A DNA stretch of 64,000 nucleotides from Boesenbergia rotunda (GCA_024364735.1 JAGFNQ010000880.1:668649-732648), one strand, 5' to 3'. Positions 1-12,060 are shown, counted from the first letter of the stretch. Numbers and translations: made by a program. The notes: generated by a model not told the origin, from the sequence alone.

Positions 1-1835
1 TGACACCATTATTGATGGCAATGATTGTTAATCTAGGAGAAAATATTTATTATCAACATGTGACTCAGAAGAGGACAAACAAAAAATATCAACATCAAAT
101 AGAAAAGATGTAAAGTTAAATGCAGAAATACAAAAAAAATTATAGGATTCAATGACCTAAAATAATGGTAACAATTAGTTTGGTAGATATGAGAGTATAT
201 TAGAGTAAAAAAATCAAAAGGAATCCCTCTTTTCCAACGCTGCGACCGATGAGACCAAGATAAAGGAACTCACGGCCAAGAATAATGATAAGAGTACCTA
301 AATACCAACACGGGAGAGGAGCTGTATTCCACGGCCATGAAGACAATAAACATAAGAATGCCCAAAATACATGAATACCAATTATAATCCGACTGGAAGA
401 AGAGAGATCTCATAGCCATGAAGATAATAAGAAGCAGAATGTCCAGAATACTAGAATAGCACTTTTAATCCACGAGAGAGCCATAGCATGAAACTAATAA
501 TAAGAATTTTCAAAATGCCAAAATAACAACTAGAAGCTTCATAAGAATGTCCGAAATACCTTAATAATCGATTGGAGAGAGGAGCTCTGTCCCACGAATA
601 ATAATAAATATAAGAAAGCCTAGAATACCTGAATATCAATTATGGCCCGATCGAAGAGAGAATTTCGATTTCGATCTGTTGACCAAGAATAATAATAACT
701 AATCAAATTGCGCAGTCTATGCAAGGAAACATTATCTCTTCAATAACAAAAAGAAAGACCTTTAGTATAATTTACAAGGATGTGTATATGCAATAATAAT
801 CCTATCATTCGCTAAATATTTCCCACCTTCAATTATAACAAGCAATCATGATAATTATCAAAACTAGTTTGCTCTGCAGCTACTAATCACACATGAATGA
901 ATGCAGTGATATATTGGATAAATTGGTCACTGAAAGAAAAGTTAACTACCGTAGCTCATTGCTAAAATTATACCACCACTTCACAATCAATAGCAAAATA
1001 AAATAATAAATTTGGAATGTATCCATTGAGCAATCCGTTTATACATTTGTTGATCCATTTAAAAGTTTAGACAAATGATCAAAAATCAATGATCCATTTC
1101 AAAAGGAGCAACAAGGATTATTAGTAAACTATTAACGTAAACAGTTAGTGATCAAAGCTTAATCAAATTAACCAAGAGTGAACTTAATTGACTCCTGATT
1201 ATATAGCTGATGAAAAATTATTTCATTGTATTTATTTTGCTTGTTGATCAGGAGAAAACTGTCTAATCAAATAGATCCCCATAATCAAATAGAAAGCACA
1301 AATGAAAATAACTATTGTAAGAAGAACCTTACAGGACTCATTTTGAATTTCCTAAGCTCATCAATATTACAAACCAATCAAGACCATAAACATATGAGAC
1401 CAAAAGAAGGTGAAATCACAAAATTAATTAGTAAATATAAACAAAGCTAAAAATCCAACTACAGAAATGTCAGAGCTACTATTACGAAAGCAATCAGAAA
1501 CAAGAGAGAAAAAAATGGGATCTCAATGGCAGCTTTGTGCTCCTTGATGTAGATATATTTCTGCAGACCAAGGAAACCAGTACAACGACAGCTGAATGAA
1601 CAAAAATGAAGGCACAGTGGTGTAATAGCCATCTTTGAATATTTTTCTAAATAAAAACAGCTGCTTCCAATTGTCTTCTACATGCAAAAAAAATTTTGTC
1701 CAAATATCCTAAGAAAAACAAAGAAATGTCATATGCAATTTACGTTCACATAAGGGAATTGGTCAGCAACCCAAGAAATAAAGTTGAAAAAAATAAATAA
1801 CCAAAGTCCACTGCAATCTGATGGAGAAAAGTTAC
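1..1835. other. AT-rich stretch, no recognisable gene
   Basis: Mostly A/T-rich sequence of intron or intergenic character. Positions about 230-720 hold a degenerate series of short units built on 'GAATACC' and 'AAGAATGTCC', which resemble the minisatellite at 9.0-10.1 kb. A 57-codon minus-strand reading frame (1459-1632) with a hydrophobic tail is open, but I recognise nothing in it. Nothing else is supported. Confidence 0.6.
230..720. repeat. Degenerate GAATACC-type minisatellite remnant
   Basis: Phrases such as 'atgaataccaatta', 'gaatgtccagaatact' and 'ccgaaataccttaataat' recur at irregular spacing of roughly 60-120 bases. Each is followed by a purine-rich 'gagagaggagctc'-like segment. The word composition matches the much cleaner array at 9049-10105, so both probably come from one repeat family. 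Copy number cannot be stated reliably by eye. Confidence 0.45.
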
Positions 1836-2077
1836 CTTACTCCACATATATGCATCTTCTACACTGCATTCTGATTGAGAGGTAGGGTTGGAGAGAGCCA
1901 AATTATGGGGGTTCTGTAATCAATGCAAGGGAACCTCATTAAATTGCAAAAATACATTATGGTATGGATTTGGTAGAGGTCTGGGTGTAGAAGCTAACCT
2001 CATTAAAAGTAGTCATCACTTCAACAACTTCCTTAGTGAAAAGTTTTTCCCCTCCAAATGACCCAATAATTGATAGC
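1836..2077 (-). pseudogene. NADP-ME: NADP-malic enzyme, two-exon fragment
   Basis: Two short minus-strand segments match consecutive exons near the NADP-binding domain of plant malic enzyme, which decarboxylates malate to pyruvate and makes NADPH. Exon a (2077-1999) reads through FTKEVVEVMTTFNE, where the family has a near-identical FTKEVVEAM stretch. Exon b (1913-1836) contains ALSNPTSQSECSVEDAY, the family's ALSNPTSQSEC signature. Both are in frame, have AG acceptors and GT donors (GTTAGC, GTAACT), and are joined by an intron of 85 bases. The preceding (GAGEAGTGIAE) and following (IFASGSPF) exons were not found on either side, and the GTSG motif is degraded to GSFGG. About 52 codons of a protein usually near 570-650 residues remain, so this is a fragment. 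Confidence 0.72.
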
Positions 2078-3331
2078 CTAGGAAATTGAATGGGAACAAA
2101 TGAAGGACTATTCGGAAACAAGTGTAGGGAAATTTGCAAGTAGAAAGTCCACTTTAATTTGTACAAACTTCAGATAGCAAAAATAAGATAAAAGTATTTG
2201 TCCTAATATATACTTGTAGAAGAACTAAATGAAAACATGACCACTAGAGAAACCATTTTAAAAGAGTAAACCTGAGTTGGAGAAAGCATTCTTGTCATCA
2301 ACAATGATATAGCTTAAGAGTCACACATAGTAAAGAGAGAAAAAATACAGGTGCATGGTTGTATGAGAGATTTAAATACTGCAGATCATTTTGCTTAAGA
2401 GTCCTCCCAATATGTTAGCAGGATTGAAGATCCTCCGTAATAGTATATTGTCATCCATGTAAAACCGCTGATATGATAATTACGATGATCTCCACATGTT
2501 ATGCATGTATGTCTTGTGTCAATAAGTGCCCATCTTGGCCTATAAGAATGCAATAGTATCTCGATAATATTGAGTTCAGTATTCCAAAAAGACAAGAATA
2601 CATAAAGAGCAAGTACCTTTTTCCATCTAGCATGAGAAGATATTACATGCAGGCTCAACTATAGCAGCCGACTCCAATTTACATGCCTAATTGTAACTTT
2701 GATCATTTGTCAAATTCCAACCTTCCTACATTATGAAAAGGAGGACAACAAATGGCAAACCATTTATATCAATAAGATATCATTTTCTCATTAAGGAATT
2801 GTTAGATATCAGTAATGATAAGTATTAGAAGTACACTATCATCAGACCATTCTTTCATAAAATATTTGTCAAAATTACAACAGAAAATTAGGAGGCATAT
2901 CTGCATGCTGCATGCATATATCTAGTGAGCGGCCCTCTCCCTCATTTCTGCACTACCAACACTTGGTCCAAAACCCCAGCAATAACAAAACTATCAAAAT
3001 CAACTACTTTGGCTTCTCTATTTTTACAGGAAGTGTGCATATCTGGCGAGCATGGCATTTACACCTAGCAAAGAAGAGTAAATACATGATAGTGTTACCT
3101 TCAAATGTTCCTTCTCATAACCTGTACGACATGTACCAATCATATTATCTTAATGTATGAGAATAGAGTCAAGGAAAAACTTCTGAATTGAAGAGAATTC
3201 CATATCCTTGGGGTCAATTGGACTCACATACTTAAATATTAAGTTGTCGAAGTATCCTTGGGATAGATGGAGATCACCTAGGATTGTGTTATTCATCATT
3301 GCTACATGAGCAAATAGAGCTAAAGATGTAC
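2078..3331. other. AT-rich stretch between gene fragments
   Basis: Intron-like or intergenic sequence. The open frame at 2395-2658 (minus) has no recognisable motif. I see no exon of malic enzyme or polymerase epsilon here, although both would be expected if either neighbour were an intact gene. Confidence 0.5.
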
Positions 3332-3505
3332 CTCATAGGAAAATGGATTAAACTGAAACATGACAGGAATATCTGATATAAAGACACCACTTTCAAGGCA
3401 TTCAACATGGCCACCAATATATGTCACACTTTCTAGAAGACAACAATTTAGAATTTCTCAGAGTAACTGGTGTTTGTTAGGACAAATAGCATTTGCCTTC
3501 TGAGC
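3332..3505 (-). pseudogene. POL2: DNA polymerase epsilon catalytic subunit, single-exon fragment
   Basis: This minus-strand exon has an AG acceptor (ATGCAG before 3505) and a GTACAT donor after 3332. It begins with QKANAICPNKHQ and ends with YIGGHVECLESGVF then SDIP. In the replicative polymerase epsilon catalytic subunit these two phrases sit close together at the exonuclease-to-polymerase transition (family text near YIGGHVE-LESGVF-RSDIP). Between them the frame is broken: a TGA follows HQLL, and the residues up to LLES are scrambled by indels before the frame recovers. No other exon of this protein of about 2,200 residues was found, in particular none with the polymerase motifs (MYPN, YGYVMRKG). 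I therefore call it an isolated remnant. The family assignment is firm because of the long YIGGHVE match. Confidence 0.75.
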
Positions 3506-4344
3506 CTGCATATGGGGAAAGACTGCATATAGGGAAAGAAATGTAATGTCAAATTAGCAACAAGCAAAGGCAACAAAAGCATAATGATTCTGAAACAAAA
3601 TATTTATTGTTAACCTGAACTAAGGTCATGGACACAAAGTTTCCAGAAACTCTAATGCTTAGCTTTACAAATCTAATAGGGCATATGTTAAAGGCATAAA
3701 AAAATTATGTTAAAGACAAATAATGATATTTTACTTATTGGTGACACTACCTCAAACTCTTGACAATCTGCAAGTGAGCAAACACCAAATTAGGTTGTTT
3801 CTATAATGCATCCTAATAAATAAAAGTAAGAAAACCCCTAAGAGGACCAAGAGAAAAGGCAGCTATTCATGGCAACTTATAAGAAGCTTTAGGAATTATA
3901 GGAAAGAGAGAATTACCAGACTTTTTCTATTAAGTTGTTCACTTGAAGAAGATCCCAGTTTTGGAAAACCAGTCTCAAATCACCAACGTATCCAATCTAA
4001 CAACAGTGATCACAACACAGTCAGAATGTGCAACAGCAAATAATTCAAAGTTGGGATAATATCAACAGGAGACAAGCATTCCAGAGTCAACAAATTCCAA
4101 GAACTACAAAGTTAAAGTGCAACATTACTGATTCAAATTCTTGTTACAATTACAAAAGTGTTGCAGTGCCACATTGCAACACCACGGTCAAACACAACCT
4201 CAGTTACTCATCCAATCCATGAGAAAAAAAATCAGGAACATAAAGTCTCTGAAAAAATCAGGAAAAAAATAGTGTTTGGAAAAAATATATACCAAGTTGG
4301 TCCAATTAGCAAAATTGTTATCTGATTGACTCAATGTAAAACAT

Positions 4345-4930
4345 TCAATGCATGGAAGCAAGGATAGTAGGATGAACTAGATTTAAGGGCTGACTCAATT
4401 AAGAGGTAAAGGACTCCATGGGTCGTTCTAGGAATTAAAGTTCAATCTGTTCTAGATTTAAGGGTTGACTCATATTAAGAGGTAAAGGACTCTAATCTAA
4501 CTACCTACAACTATTCATGGGAACTTAAATAGCAAAGAGAAAATTACCACACTTTTTAAAAGAGACAAAAAAATAATTTATTCCTTATTAAATAAAGGCT
4601 AACATGCTCTGCATATAAGTGGATAAAAGGAGGTCTTGATTAAGATTCCATTACAAGAGAAAAACTCAAAGTTCATGGAATCATAAGAAGTTTTTTATTT
4701 TTTCCTATTCGGCAAAATTGCAAGTGAACTTCTATTGATAAAAACAGGTATGAATACCAAGATATCTTACATCATATCTCAAAATAAAAACATTTGATAA
4801 AAGTAACTTTACAAAAATAAAAAAAAGGAAAGTATAGGTATAAGAAAACATGTATCTCTATTTGATGATTCATATGAAGAAAACCATATTGATGCCGACA
4901 GCCAATGCAGCTTCATAATTTCAGCAGCTT
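4345..4930 (+). repeat. Local dispersed repeat R1, copy 1
   Basis: Begins near 'attcaatgcatggaagcaag' and runs through 'tagatttaagggctgactca', 'ttaagaggtaaaggactc', 'ttattccttattaaat' and 'ttgattaagattccattac' to 'accatattgatgcc'. The same landmarks recur in the same order at 7148-7715 and 8330-8950. No terminal inverted repeat or coding capacity is visible, so this looks like segmental duplication of non-coding DNA and not a transposon. Confidence 0.75.
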
Positions 4931-6744
4931 ATCAAGTCTCCGGTAAGAATCCAGCAACAGCTGAAGTAGATTCCAGTCCAGAACATCAGAAAACCTGATT
5001 TTATTCACACAAAAAAAACAAAAAATAAAACTCATCAGAAATGTCACAAACTGCAGTTAACACAAATCTAGAAACCAATACGACAAAATCCAGACCTGAA
5101 CATTTCGCCCACAAGTTTTCACACAAACCACACTGTTGATTCATCCATTTCAGCAGAAGATTGAATCAGAAAAATCTTTCAAATATATAAAACTCAACTA
5201 GTTCAATATAGTAGATTGACTTTATTGCCAATAAACCAAAATTTCAACTCCAAGAAAGGAAATCTAGTGCAAATCCAAAAAACTACATCACATATATCTA
5301 GCAAATTGTTACCATCAACAAGTTGAGAAATCATAGCTTCCAAGAAAAGCAAACACCCAATTTACAAAAGGACAGGGCGATAAAGTAATGAATCACTCAG
5401 TTTAAAGCTCCCAAAACAATATAAAAATAGCTCCCTGTATGCATCCACTACAAGACTGCAATCACTAGAGTAAGAAATTTGCACTTTTTCATAGTGCAAA
5501 ATTTATTCAGATATAATCTGAAAGGTAGAAAACAACGATAGAAAATCAAGAAAATAAATTTGCATCCTACTATAGTTAGATTATGAAAAATGATACAATC
5601 TTAAAGGTGAGGCTATGAGGCTCAAAAAACTACACTAAGAGTTTTCAAGATGGCTTGGCCTAATAATATTGAATGAGATCCTTCATCACATGTAGCACTA
5701 TGAAAATGTGCAAATGTAGCTCATCTTGAATATAGGAACATTCCCTTAGGCTGTTTTCATACTTGGGTTAAAGTGAAAGAAGATTTGTTGCATTCTTTCA
5801 GAGTCATATGGGAAGGGTTGAATTCATGTTGTCATACCAAGGTTTACTTCATTTAGAGCAAGTACTTAAAAATTCTGGCTTAATCAAACTGATATACTCT
5901 GTTTAAATACCTAAATTTATGAGTACTTAGCAGTGAACTGAATTTTTGACTCTGGTTCGACCAACATATCAACATACACGTGCAATTGTAATTTACAGAA
6001 AACACAAATTTAGTATTTTCTTGAGTGTCAATGATGGGGAAAAATGTCAATTTTATCACATACCTTTCGAAACCCAATATATTAACAAGAGAATCAAAAT
6101 CAAATAGTTTAAACTTTGATTCCCTTGAGAAGTTGTTAGGCACATGGACCATAGGAGGGCCCTCCAATGTATGAGGAGCATTCTCTATATGTATTGTTCC
6201 TAATTGGCCTACAATGTATATAAAATGTATGCTTTTCATAATCAACCCCCAAAAGATCAACACAAAACTTATGCTTGCCACATGCATAGGAAAAGTTATT
6301 GAAACCCCCATATTAAATAAACCATCATGCAAAAAGATGTATTGTTCGATCACAGCACTATATAGGGAAGTTGATTCAATGGAGAAAATCAAAATGTCGC
6401 AGCAACAACAATCATGGGTCATGTAAGGAATTACCCTAATGACACTAAAATATCTCACTTTGATCCAGGTGAAATGGGAACTCATAAGAACTTCGGTTTA
6501 TCAATTCGGTCATCAACACACTACAAGACATATAGTCTAGCTTTTATACTCTCCATCACTATATGCAACCCTAACTACTCTTTTCGCAAAGAAAAAAAAA
6601 TATTAGAATTAGGTATAAATGAATAAACTATATAACTTTCAATAAATGTTATCTTATTATTAATTTGAAAAGTTTACCGAAATAACCAAAAAATAATCAG
6701 ACCGACATAAGGAGTGCCATGACAATGGGTAAGAGTTTTCGTTC

Positions 6745-7085
6745 ACTTAGAGGACCCTAACATTTTGAATAATTTCTTGATTCATTCTAGAAATAAAATC
6801 GACTTCTTGCTATAGTAAACAAAGAGGCATGCCAAGTTCCTTACCTAATTTTCTGCACAACTTGATCAAATGAGATTTCAGAAGATATATACAAGACTGA
6901 TTCGAGAAATAAAATCAATACCAACTGCAACCTGATTGGGGAAGAATAAAGAAAAATAGTTTCAATTCCTTCAATGAATAGCAATGGATCCAAAAGTATG
7001 TGTACATTTTCAGTTCATGATAGATATATGGGGTGATTTACCCTTACCAATATAAACCCTAATCAAGAAGAAACAAGCTATATAT
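6745..7085 (+). repeat. Duplicated non-coding segment R2, copy 1
   Basis: Runs from 'ctaacattttgaataatttc' through 'aggcatgccaagttc', 'aattccttcaatg' and 'atagcaatggatccaaaa' to 'gatcaagaagaaacaag'. The same landmarks appear in order at about 12965-13290. Unrelated sequence flanks both copies. Confidence 0.7.
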
Positions 7086-7147
7086 CAAGTGCCGAAATTG
7101 ATATGGACAATGTATTATTCACCAAATAGATGTCATAACAAAGTACA

Positions 7148-7715
7148 ACAATTCAATGCATGTAAGCAAGGATAGTAGGATAAACTAAATTTAAGAGCTT
7201 GTTCATATTAAGAGGTAAAGGACTACATGGGTCATTCTAGGAATTATTGTTCAATCGTTCTAGATTTAAGGATTGACTCATATTAAGAGGTAAAGACTCT
7301 AATAACTACCTACAACATTTTGTGGCAACTGATAAGAAACTTTAAGAATTATAGCATCAATTATTGGAAAGAGAGAATTATGACACCTTTTATATTAAAT
7401 TGTTGGGCCTCATGTTATTATCGTAATGTATACGAAAGTCGCTAGTTCAAAAGAGACACAAAATAATTCATTCCTTATTAAATGATGGCCAATATGCTCT
7501 GAGTGGAAAAAGGAGGTGGTCTTGATTAAGATTGCATTATAAGAGAAAAAGTAAAAGTTCATGAAATCATAATTTTTTTTCAATTTTGCATGTGAACTTC
7601 TATTGATCAGAAAAGACTGTATAAGATATCTTGCACCATATCTCAAAATAAAAAACATTTTATGAAAACAACTTTATAGAAATAACAAAAGGAGAAAGTA
7701 TACTTGTAATCAAAT
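7148..7715 (+). repeat. Local dispersed repeat R1, copy 2
   Basis: Same landmarks as copy 1, slightly degraded. It carries an internal segment ('gttgggcctcatgttattatcg') that copy 3 shares and copy 1 lacks, so copies 2 and 3 are closer to each other. Confidence 0.75.
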
Positions 7716-8329
7716 AAGACCTTTCTCTTAAGTAATCTTGAGATGATAAAATCAAATAAGACAATCAAGGATACTTGTAATCTTGAGATCCTCACAGCAG
7801 CATTATTAACATAAATCATTGAATTAAGACCTTTCTTTACAGCATAATCCAATATACGTAGAATAATAACATCCTAAGAGTGTCATGACAACAATAAGAT
7901 TCTATTCAATTTATGACAATCTAACTTAATTTTAAGCAAGTATAAGTGACCTTGTCTGATGCATTTTGGATAGTATAAAAGACTCAAAGATAGTTAACTT
8001 AAGTGGTGATTTTCAATTAATTTACCTCCATAAAAACATGTTCCTTTAAAAATGTTACACTTGAGAGACCTCAGGATCATCTGCGAATGTCATAATTCTT
8101 TCCATCTGAAAAGAAATAAATTATCACATAAAAATCAATTTAAAAATGCCTCTGTGATCAAACACCATTAAAGACATTTGCAACAACACAGGCGATCACC
8201 GAAGGAAAATATGGCCAATATATATCCTAAATCTCTTTCTTGTAGGGAGTACTCTAAAACATATTTGACTAGCTAATAGATACGGACAAGGTACTATTTA
8301 TTCACAAAATAGATGTCATAACATAGTAC

Positions 8330-8950
8330 AACAATTCAATGCATGGAAGCAAAGACAGTAGGATAAACTAAATTTAAGAGCTTACTCATATTAAGAGGTA
8401 AATGGCTACATGGGTCATTCTAAGAATTATAGTTCAATCATTCTAGATTTAAAGGCTGACTCATATATTAAGACGTAAAGGACTCTAATCTAACTACCTA
8501 CCATGGCAACTTATAAGAAACTTTAAGAATTATAGCATCAATTATTTGAAAGAGAGAAATACGACACATTTTATAATAAATTGTTAGGCTTCGTGTTATT
8601 ATCCTAATGTATGCGAAAGTCACTAGTTCAAAAGAGACAAAATAATTCATTCCTTATTAAATAATGGCCGATATGCTCTGCTTAGAAGTGGAAAAAAGCT
8701 CTTGATTAAGATTCCATTACAAGAGAAAAAGTGAAAGTTCATAAAATCATAATTTTTTTTCTCTATTTTGCATATGAACTTCAATTGATCAAAGAAAAAG
8801 GTTCGTATAAGATATCTTGCACCATATCTTAGAATAAAAATCATTTTATGAAAACAACTTTATAGAATATAACAAAAGGAGAAAGTATATGTATAATAAC
8901 AAAGCAAACCATATTGATGCCCAAACAAAAGCCAATTCGGTTTCATAATT
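8330..8950 (+). repeat. Local dispersed repeat R1, copy 3
   Basis: Same order of landmarks as copies 1 and 2. Like copy 1 it extends into 'accatattgatgcc' and 'ttcataatttc' at its right end. Copies 2 and 3 lie about 1.2 kb apart and may be one larger duplication. Confidence 0.75.
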
Positions 8951-9048
8951 TCGACAGAAGAGAAACTCGATTCCTAGGTCGGGAAAACAATAAGACCAAG
9001 AATATCATGAGAATGCCATAAATATCTGACTAAGTCAAGAGGTTAATA

Positions 9049-9545
9049 AGGAAAAGAACGAGAATATCCCGAGAATTTCATGAATACCAAAAGTGCCAAA
9101 ATACCATGAATACCAGAAGTGCCAAAATTCAATGAATACCAGAATACCCTGAATACCAGAATATCATGAATACCAGAAGTGCCAAAATTCAATGAATACC
9201 AGAATACCCTGAATACCATAATATCATGAATACCAGAAGTGCCAAAATACAATGAATACCAGAATACCCTGAATACCAGAATATCATGAATACCAGAAGT
9301 GCCAAAATACAATGAATACCATGAATACCAGAAGTGCCAAAATTCAATGAATACCCTGAATACCACAGAATACCCTGACTACCAAAATATCATGAATACC
9401 AGAAGTGCTAAAATACAATGAATACCATGAATACCAGAAGTTCCAAAATTCAATGAATACCATGAATACCAGAATACCCTGAATACTAGAATATCATGAA
9501 TACCAAAAGTGTCAAAATACTATGAATACCAAGATCACGCCCAGA

Positions 9546-9597
<52 letters not shown>

Positions 9598-10105
9598 AGA
9601 ATACCATGAATACCAAAATACCCTGAATACCAAAATACCATGAATACTAGAAGTGTCAAAATACAATGAATACAAGAATATCCCAAGAAGATATATATAA
9701 TAAGAATACCATTATATCATAAATGCCAAAATACCATGAATCCCAAGAAAACTAGAATTCCATGAATACCAGATGTGTCATAATACCATGAATACCACAA
9801 ATACCAAAATACCATGAATTCCATGAAAATCAGAATACCATGAATACCAAGAATACCCAGGAGGATAATAATAATAAGAAGAAGATCCAAGATAGCAAAA
9901 GAATGCCAAGAATGCCATGAATATATGAAATCCCTTCCTGTCAAAGCAAGGAACACAATCATTTGGTCAGCAGAGTAATAAGAAAATCATAAATGCCAAA
10001 AGTCATATCCGTCCTGATCAGGGAGAGAAACTTGATGCTACCGTCAGGAGGTAATAAGGAAAAGACCAAGAATATCTCAAGAATACCATGAATACTAGAA
10101 GTACA
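9049..10105. repeat. GAATACCA minisatellite with TA microsatellite
   Basis: About 1 kb of short units based on 'GAATACCATGAATACCAGAA' alternating with 'GTGCCAAAATACAAT'. Higher-order blocks of about 60 bases are clearest between 9100 and 9350. A pure TA run lies at about 9548-9593. Minus-strand translation gives long spurious frames of YSGYFGIHGI type that are only the repeat read through. The array becomes irregular after 9700 and fades into AT-rich sequence near 10.1 kb. Confidence 0.85.
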
Positions 10106-10955
10106 ATTGGGGAGGACTAAGAGCATCATAGTCAACTCTGAATACCAAAGAATTTTAGAACCAAGCTTTGATATTTTCTATTAATATCAGTTGAGAAGAT
10201 AAATTGCATGAAGAGAAAAAGTGCATTAGTGTGATAGTTAAACTAAGAAAATAAATAAAATGACAAAGAAATAAACCTAACTCATTATAATGAAGGTACA
10301 CAAAGTATTGATAATGTGTTTTAATAACTTAAAAGCGCATCCTCTAATTCGTGCCTCAACTTTCTATAAATGCATTATCATTTAAGATTTCAAGAGGTTG
10401 GAGCCTTATTCGCATACCTAGTTAAAACATGCATATGAATCCGCAAATGAGGGATTCTCGAATCATGAATGGAAAGCAAATTGATATCAAAAACTAACCT
10501 TGAAAGAATAGAATAATAAACAACATGTAGGGTGTGATGAATGATACCTTATTGGATTTCACATAAGCAAAGCCTACATCATCGGAAACAAGAAGATCAA
10601 CTAGAGCGAATAGTTAAAAGAAGCAAGAAAATACTTCAAAGATCAAAATATTAGATACTAATATCATCGGAAGCATCCTACCTTTTACACTTCAAAGACA
10701 AGAGATCATTGCCATGTCATTCAAAGTGAAACTAGACTAACGGAAAAAAAAAGAATGGGATTAGATAAATATTATACCTTGTCAAATTTCAAGAAAAAGA
10801 GAAGAGAATTCAATGATCATCCACATATAAGCAAGTGGAAAGAAAAATCCAACCTCGAAATGAAAAAAACTATGTTGTCATTATCAATCTTAGCAATTAT
10901 TTACAAGTAAGTTGGCAAGCAATTAATTAACTGATATGTTCATAATAAAATCCCT

Positions 10956-12060
10956 GCTTTCAGAAAGTTGCTCAGTTTGCTTTCAGAAAGTTGCTCAGTT
11001 GCACAACATGCCATTTCACCCAAAAGATGCACACTACTTTGCTTGGCTTATCTTCTGGCTCTTGAGAATATTAGAACCAAGTCACTAGTTGACCTTGAAG
11101 TGAAACCACACACACAAAAAAAAAAAAAATCAAAACAACAATCACATATTATCAGACCTATGACCATATGCTAATGATGTGGATCACAAAAAAGAGAGAT
11201 GATTCACACTAAGACAAAATCAAAAGAAAAAGTACCTTAAGAAGTGAAAGGAGAATAAGCTTCACCCTATAACTAGTAAGACGTGGCATCAATGCTTGAG
11301 CAGCACATTCAACAACTTCATGTACTACTTCACTTGATTAGAAAAAGAAAGCAAAAGCAATGGCAACATTTGAATGACATACCTGGAATGCATACATAAA
11401 ATAATACCAAACAAGTCTGTTTATGAGATTTGAGAATTAAAATTTTGGAATACATATAGTTCAAACAATCTACCCAGCTTTTCACAAAGGCGCTCAAATC
11501 CAAATAAAGCTCCTTCACGAAACTTAGCTAAATTTCTAAAACAAAAATATAATAGTCAAATTGCAACAAAAATAGGTGAGAAAAATATAGACAATGTCAA
11601 AATGAAGACAATCCACAAAACCTTAAAAGAGAAAAAATAACTCAATGACTAAATCAAGTAGATTTCTTGTAATAGTTATACCATTACTCCCATTTTTGCC
11701 TTTTACTCATCTTGCGCACTATAAAAGGAATATCCCTAATTGAATTAAGATCAATCAAATCTTTAATTGTTCTTGGAATAAAATTTAGGATATGTAGGTC
11801 CCTTCAAGCACTCCTTATCAAAACTCCCTGTTTTAGAGCAATTTGGCCAACATCCTGTACTTTAGGGTGTGTATCAATCACTATCTACAATCAATTTTAG
11901 TAGTTGATGCTTTAATGACATAAAGACAAATTGTGTTTCCAAGTAAGAAGCCTCCGTTAATTTGGGAACAATCTTTGGGAGTCACCGATCAAGTTGCTTA
12001 GGTCCACAAGGCAAGTTGCACACTACTTTGATTGGTTCACCAATCTTTATCTTCTAGCTC
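10956..12060 (-). pseudogene. GCN1: GCN1-like (ILITHYIA) fragment, tandemly duplicated exons
   Basis: GCN1 is a large HEAT-repeat protein that activates the eIF2-alpha kinase GCN2. On the minus strand, 12060-11825 reads LEDKDW, a TGA, then TNQSSVQL, LPKIVPKLTE and THPKVQDVGQIAL, which is the GCN1 order with a stop and deletions. Next come earlier GCN1 exons: 11535 to about 11450 (AKFREGALFGFERLCEKLGR) and 11382-11236 (YVIQMLPLLLLSFS, then a frameshift, ECAAQALMPRL and LLSLLK with donor GTACTT). A second copy of the LEDK exon follows at 11060-10956 (QSSVHLLGEMACCATEQLSE). The order LEDK exon, AKFREG exon, YVIQ exon, LEDK exon shows a partial tandem duplication. The last exon also carries a 23-base tandem duplication (10956-11001). 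Frameshifts and stops in both copies make this a pseudogene. Confidence 0.78.

Larger units (their letters stand above)
3506..10955. other. AT-rich region with local duplications and minisatellite
   Basis: Long AT-rich stretch without a recognised gene. It holds three copies of a repeat of about 0.6 kb (4345-4930, 7148-7715, 8330-8950), one half of an intron-type duplication shared with 12965-13290, and the GAATACCA array at 9049-10105. The longest open frame is on the minus strand at 5880-6485 (201 codons) and has no motif I recognise. Confidence 0.5.

Noticed and set aside
1459..1632. 57-codon minus-strand frame with hydrophobic C-terminus
   Set aside because: Chance frames of this length are common in AT-rich DNA; there is no homology I can name and no supporting context.
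9043..9962. Long minus-strand frames with repeated FGTSGIHDI-type peptides
   Set aside because: They are the GAATACCA minisatellite read in an open register, with no start context or conserved domain.
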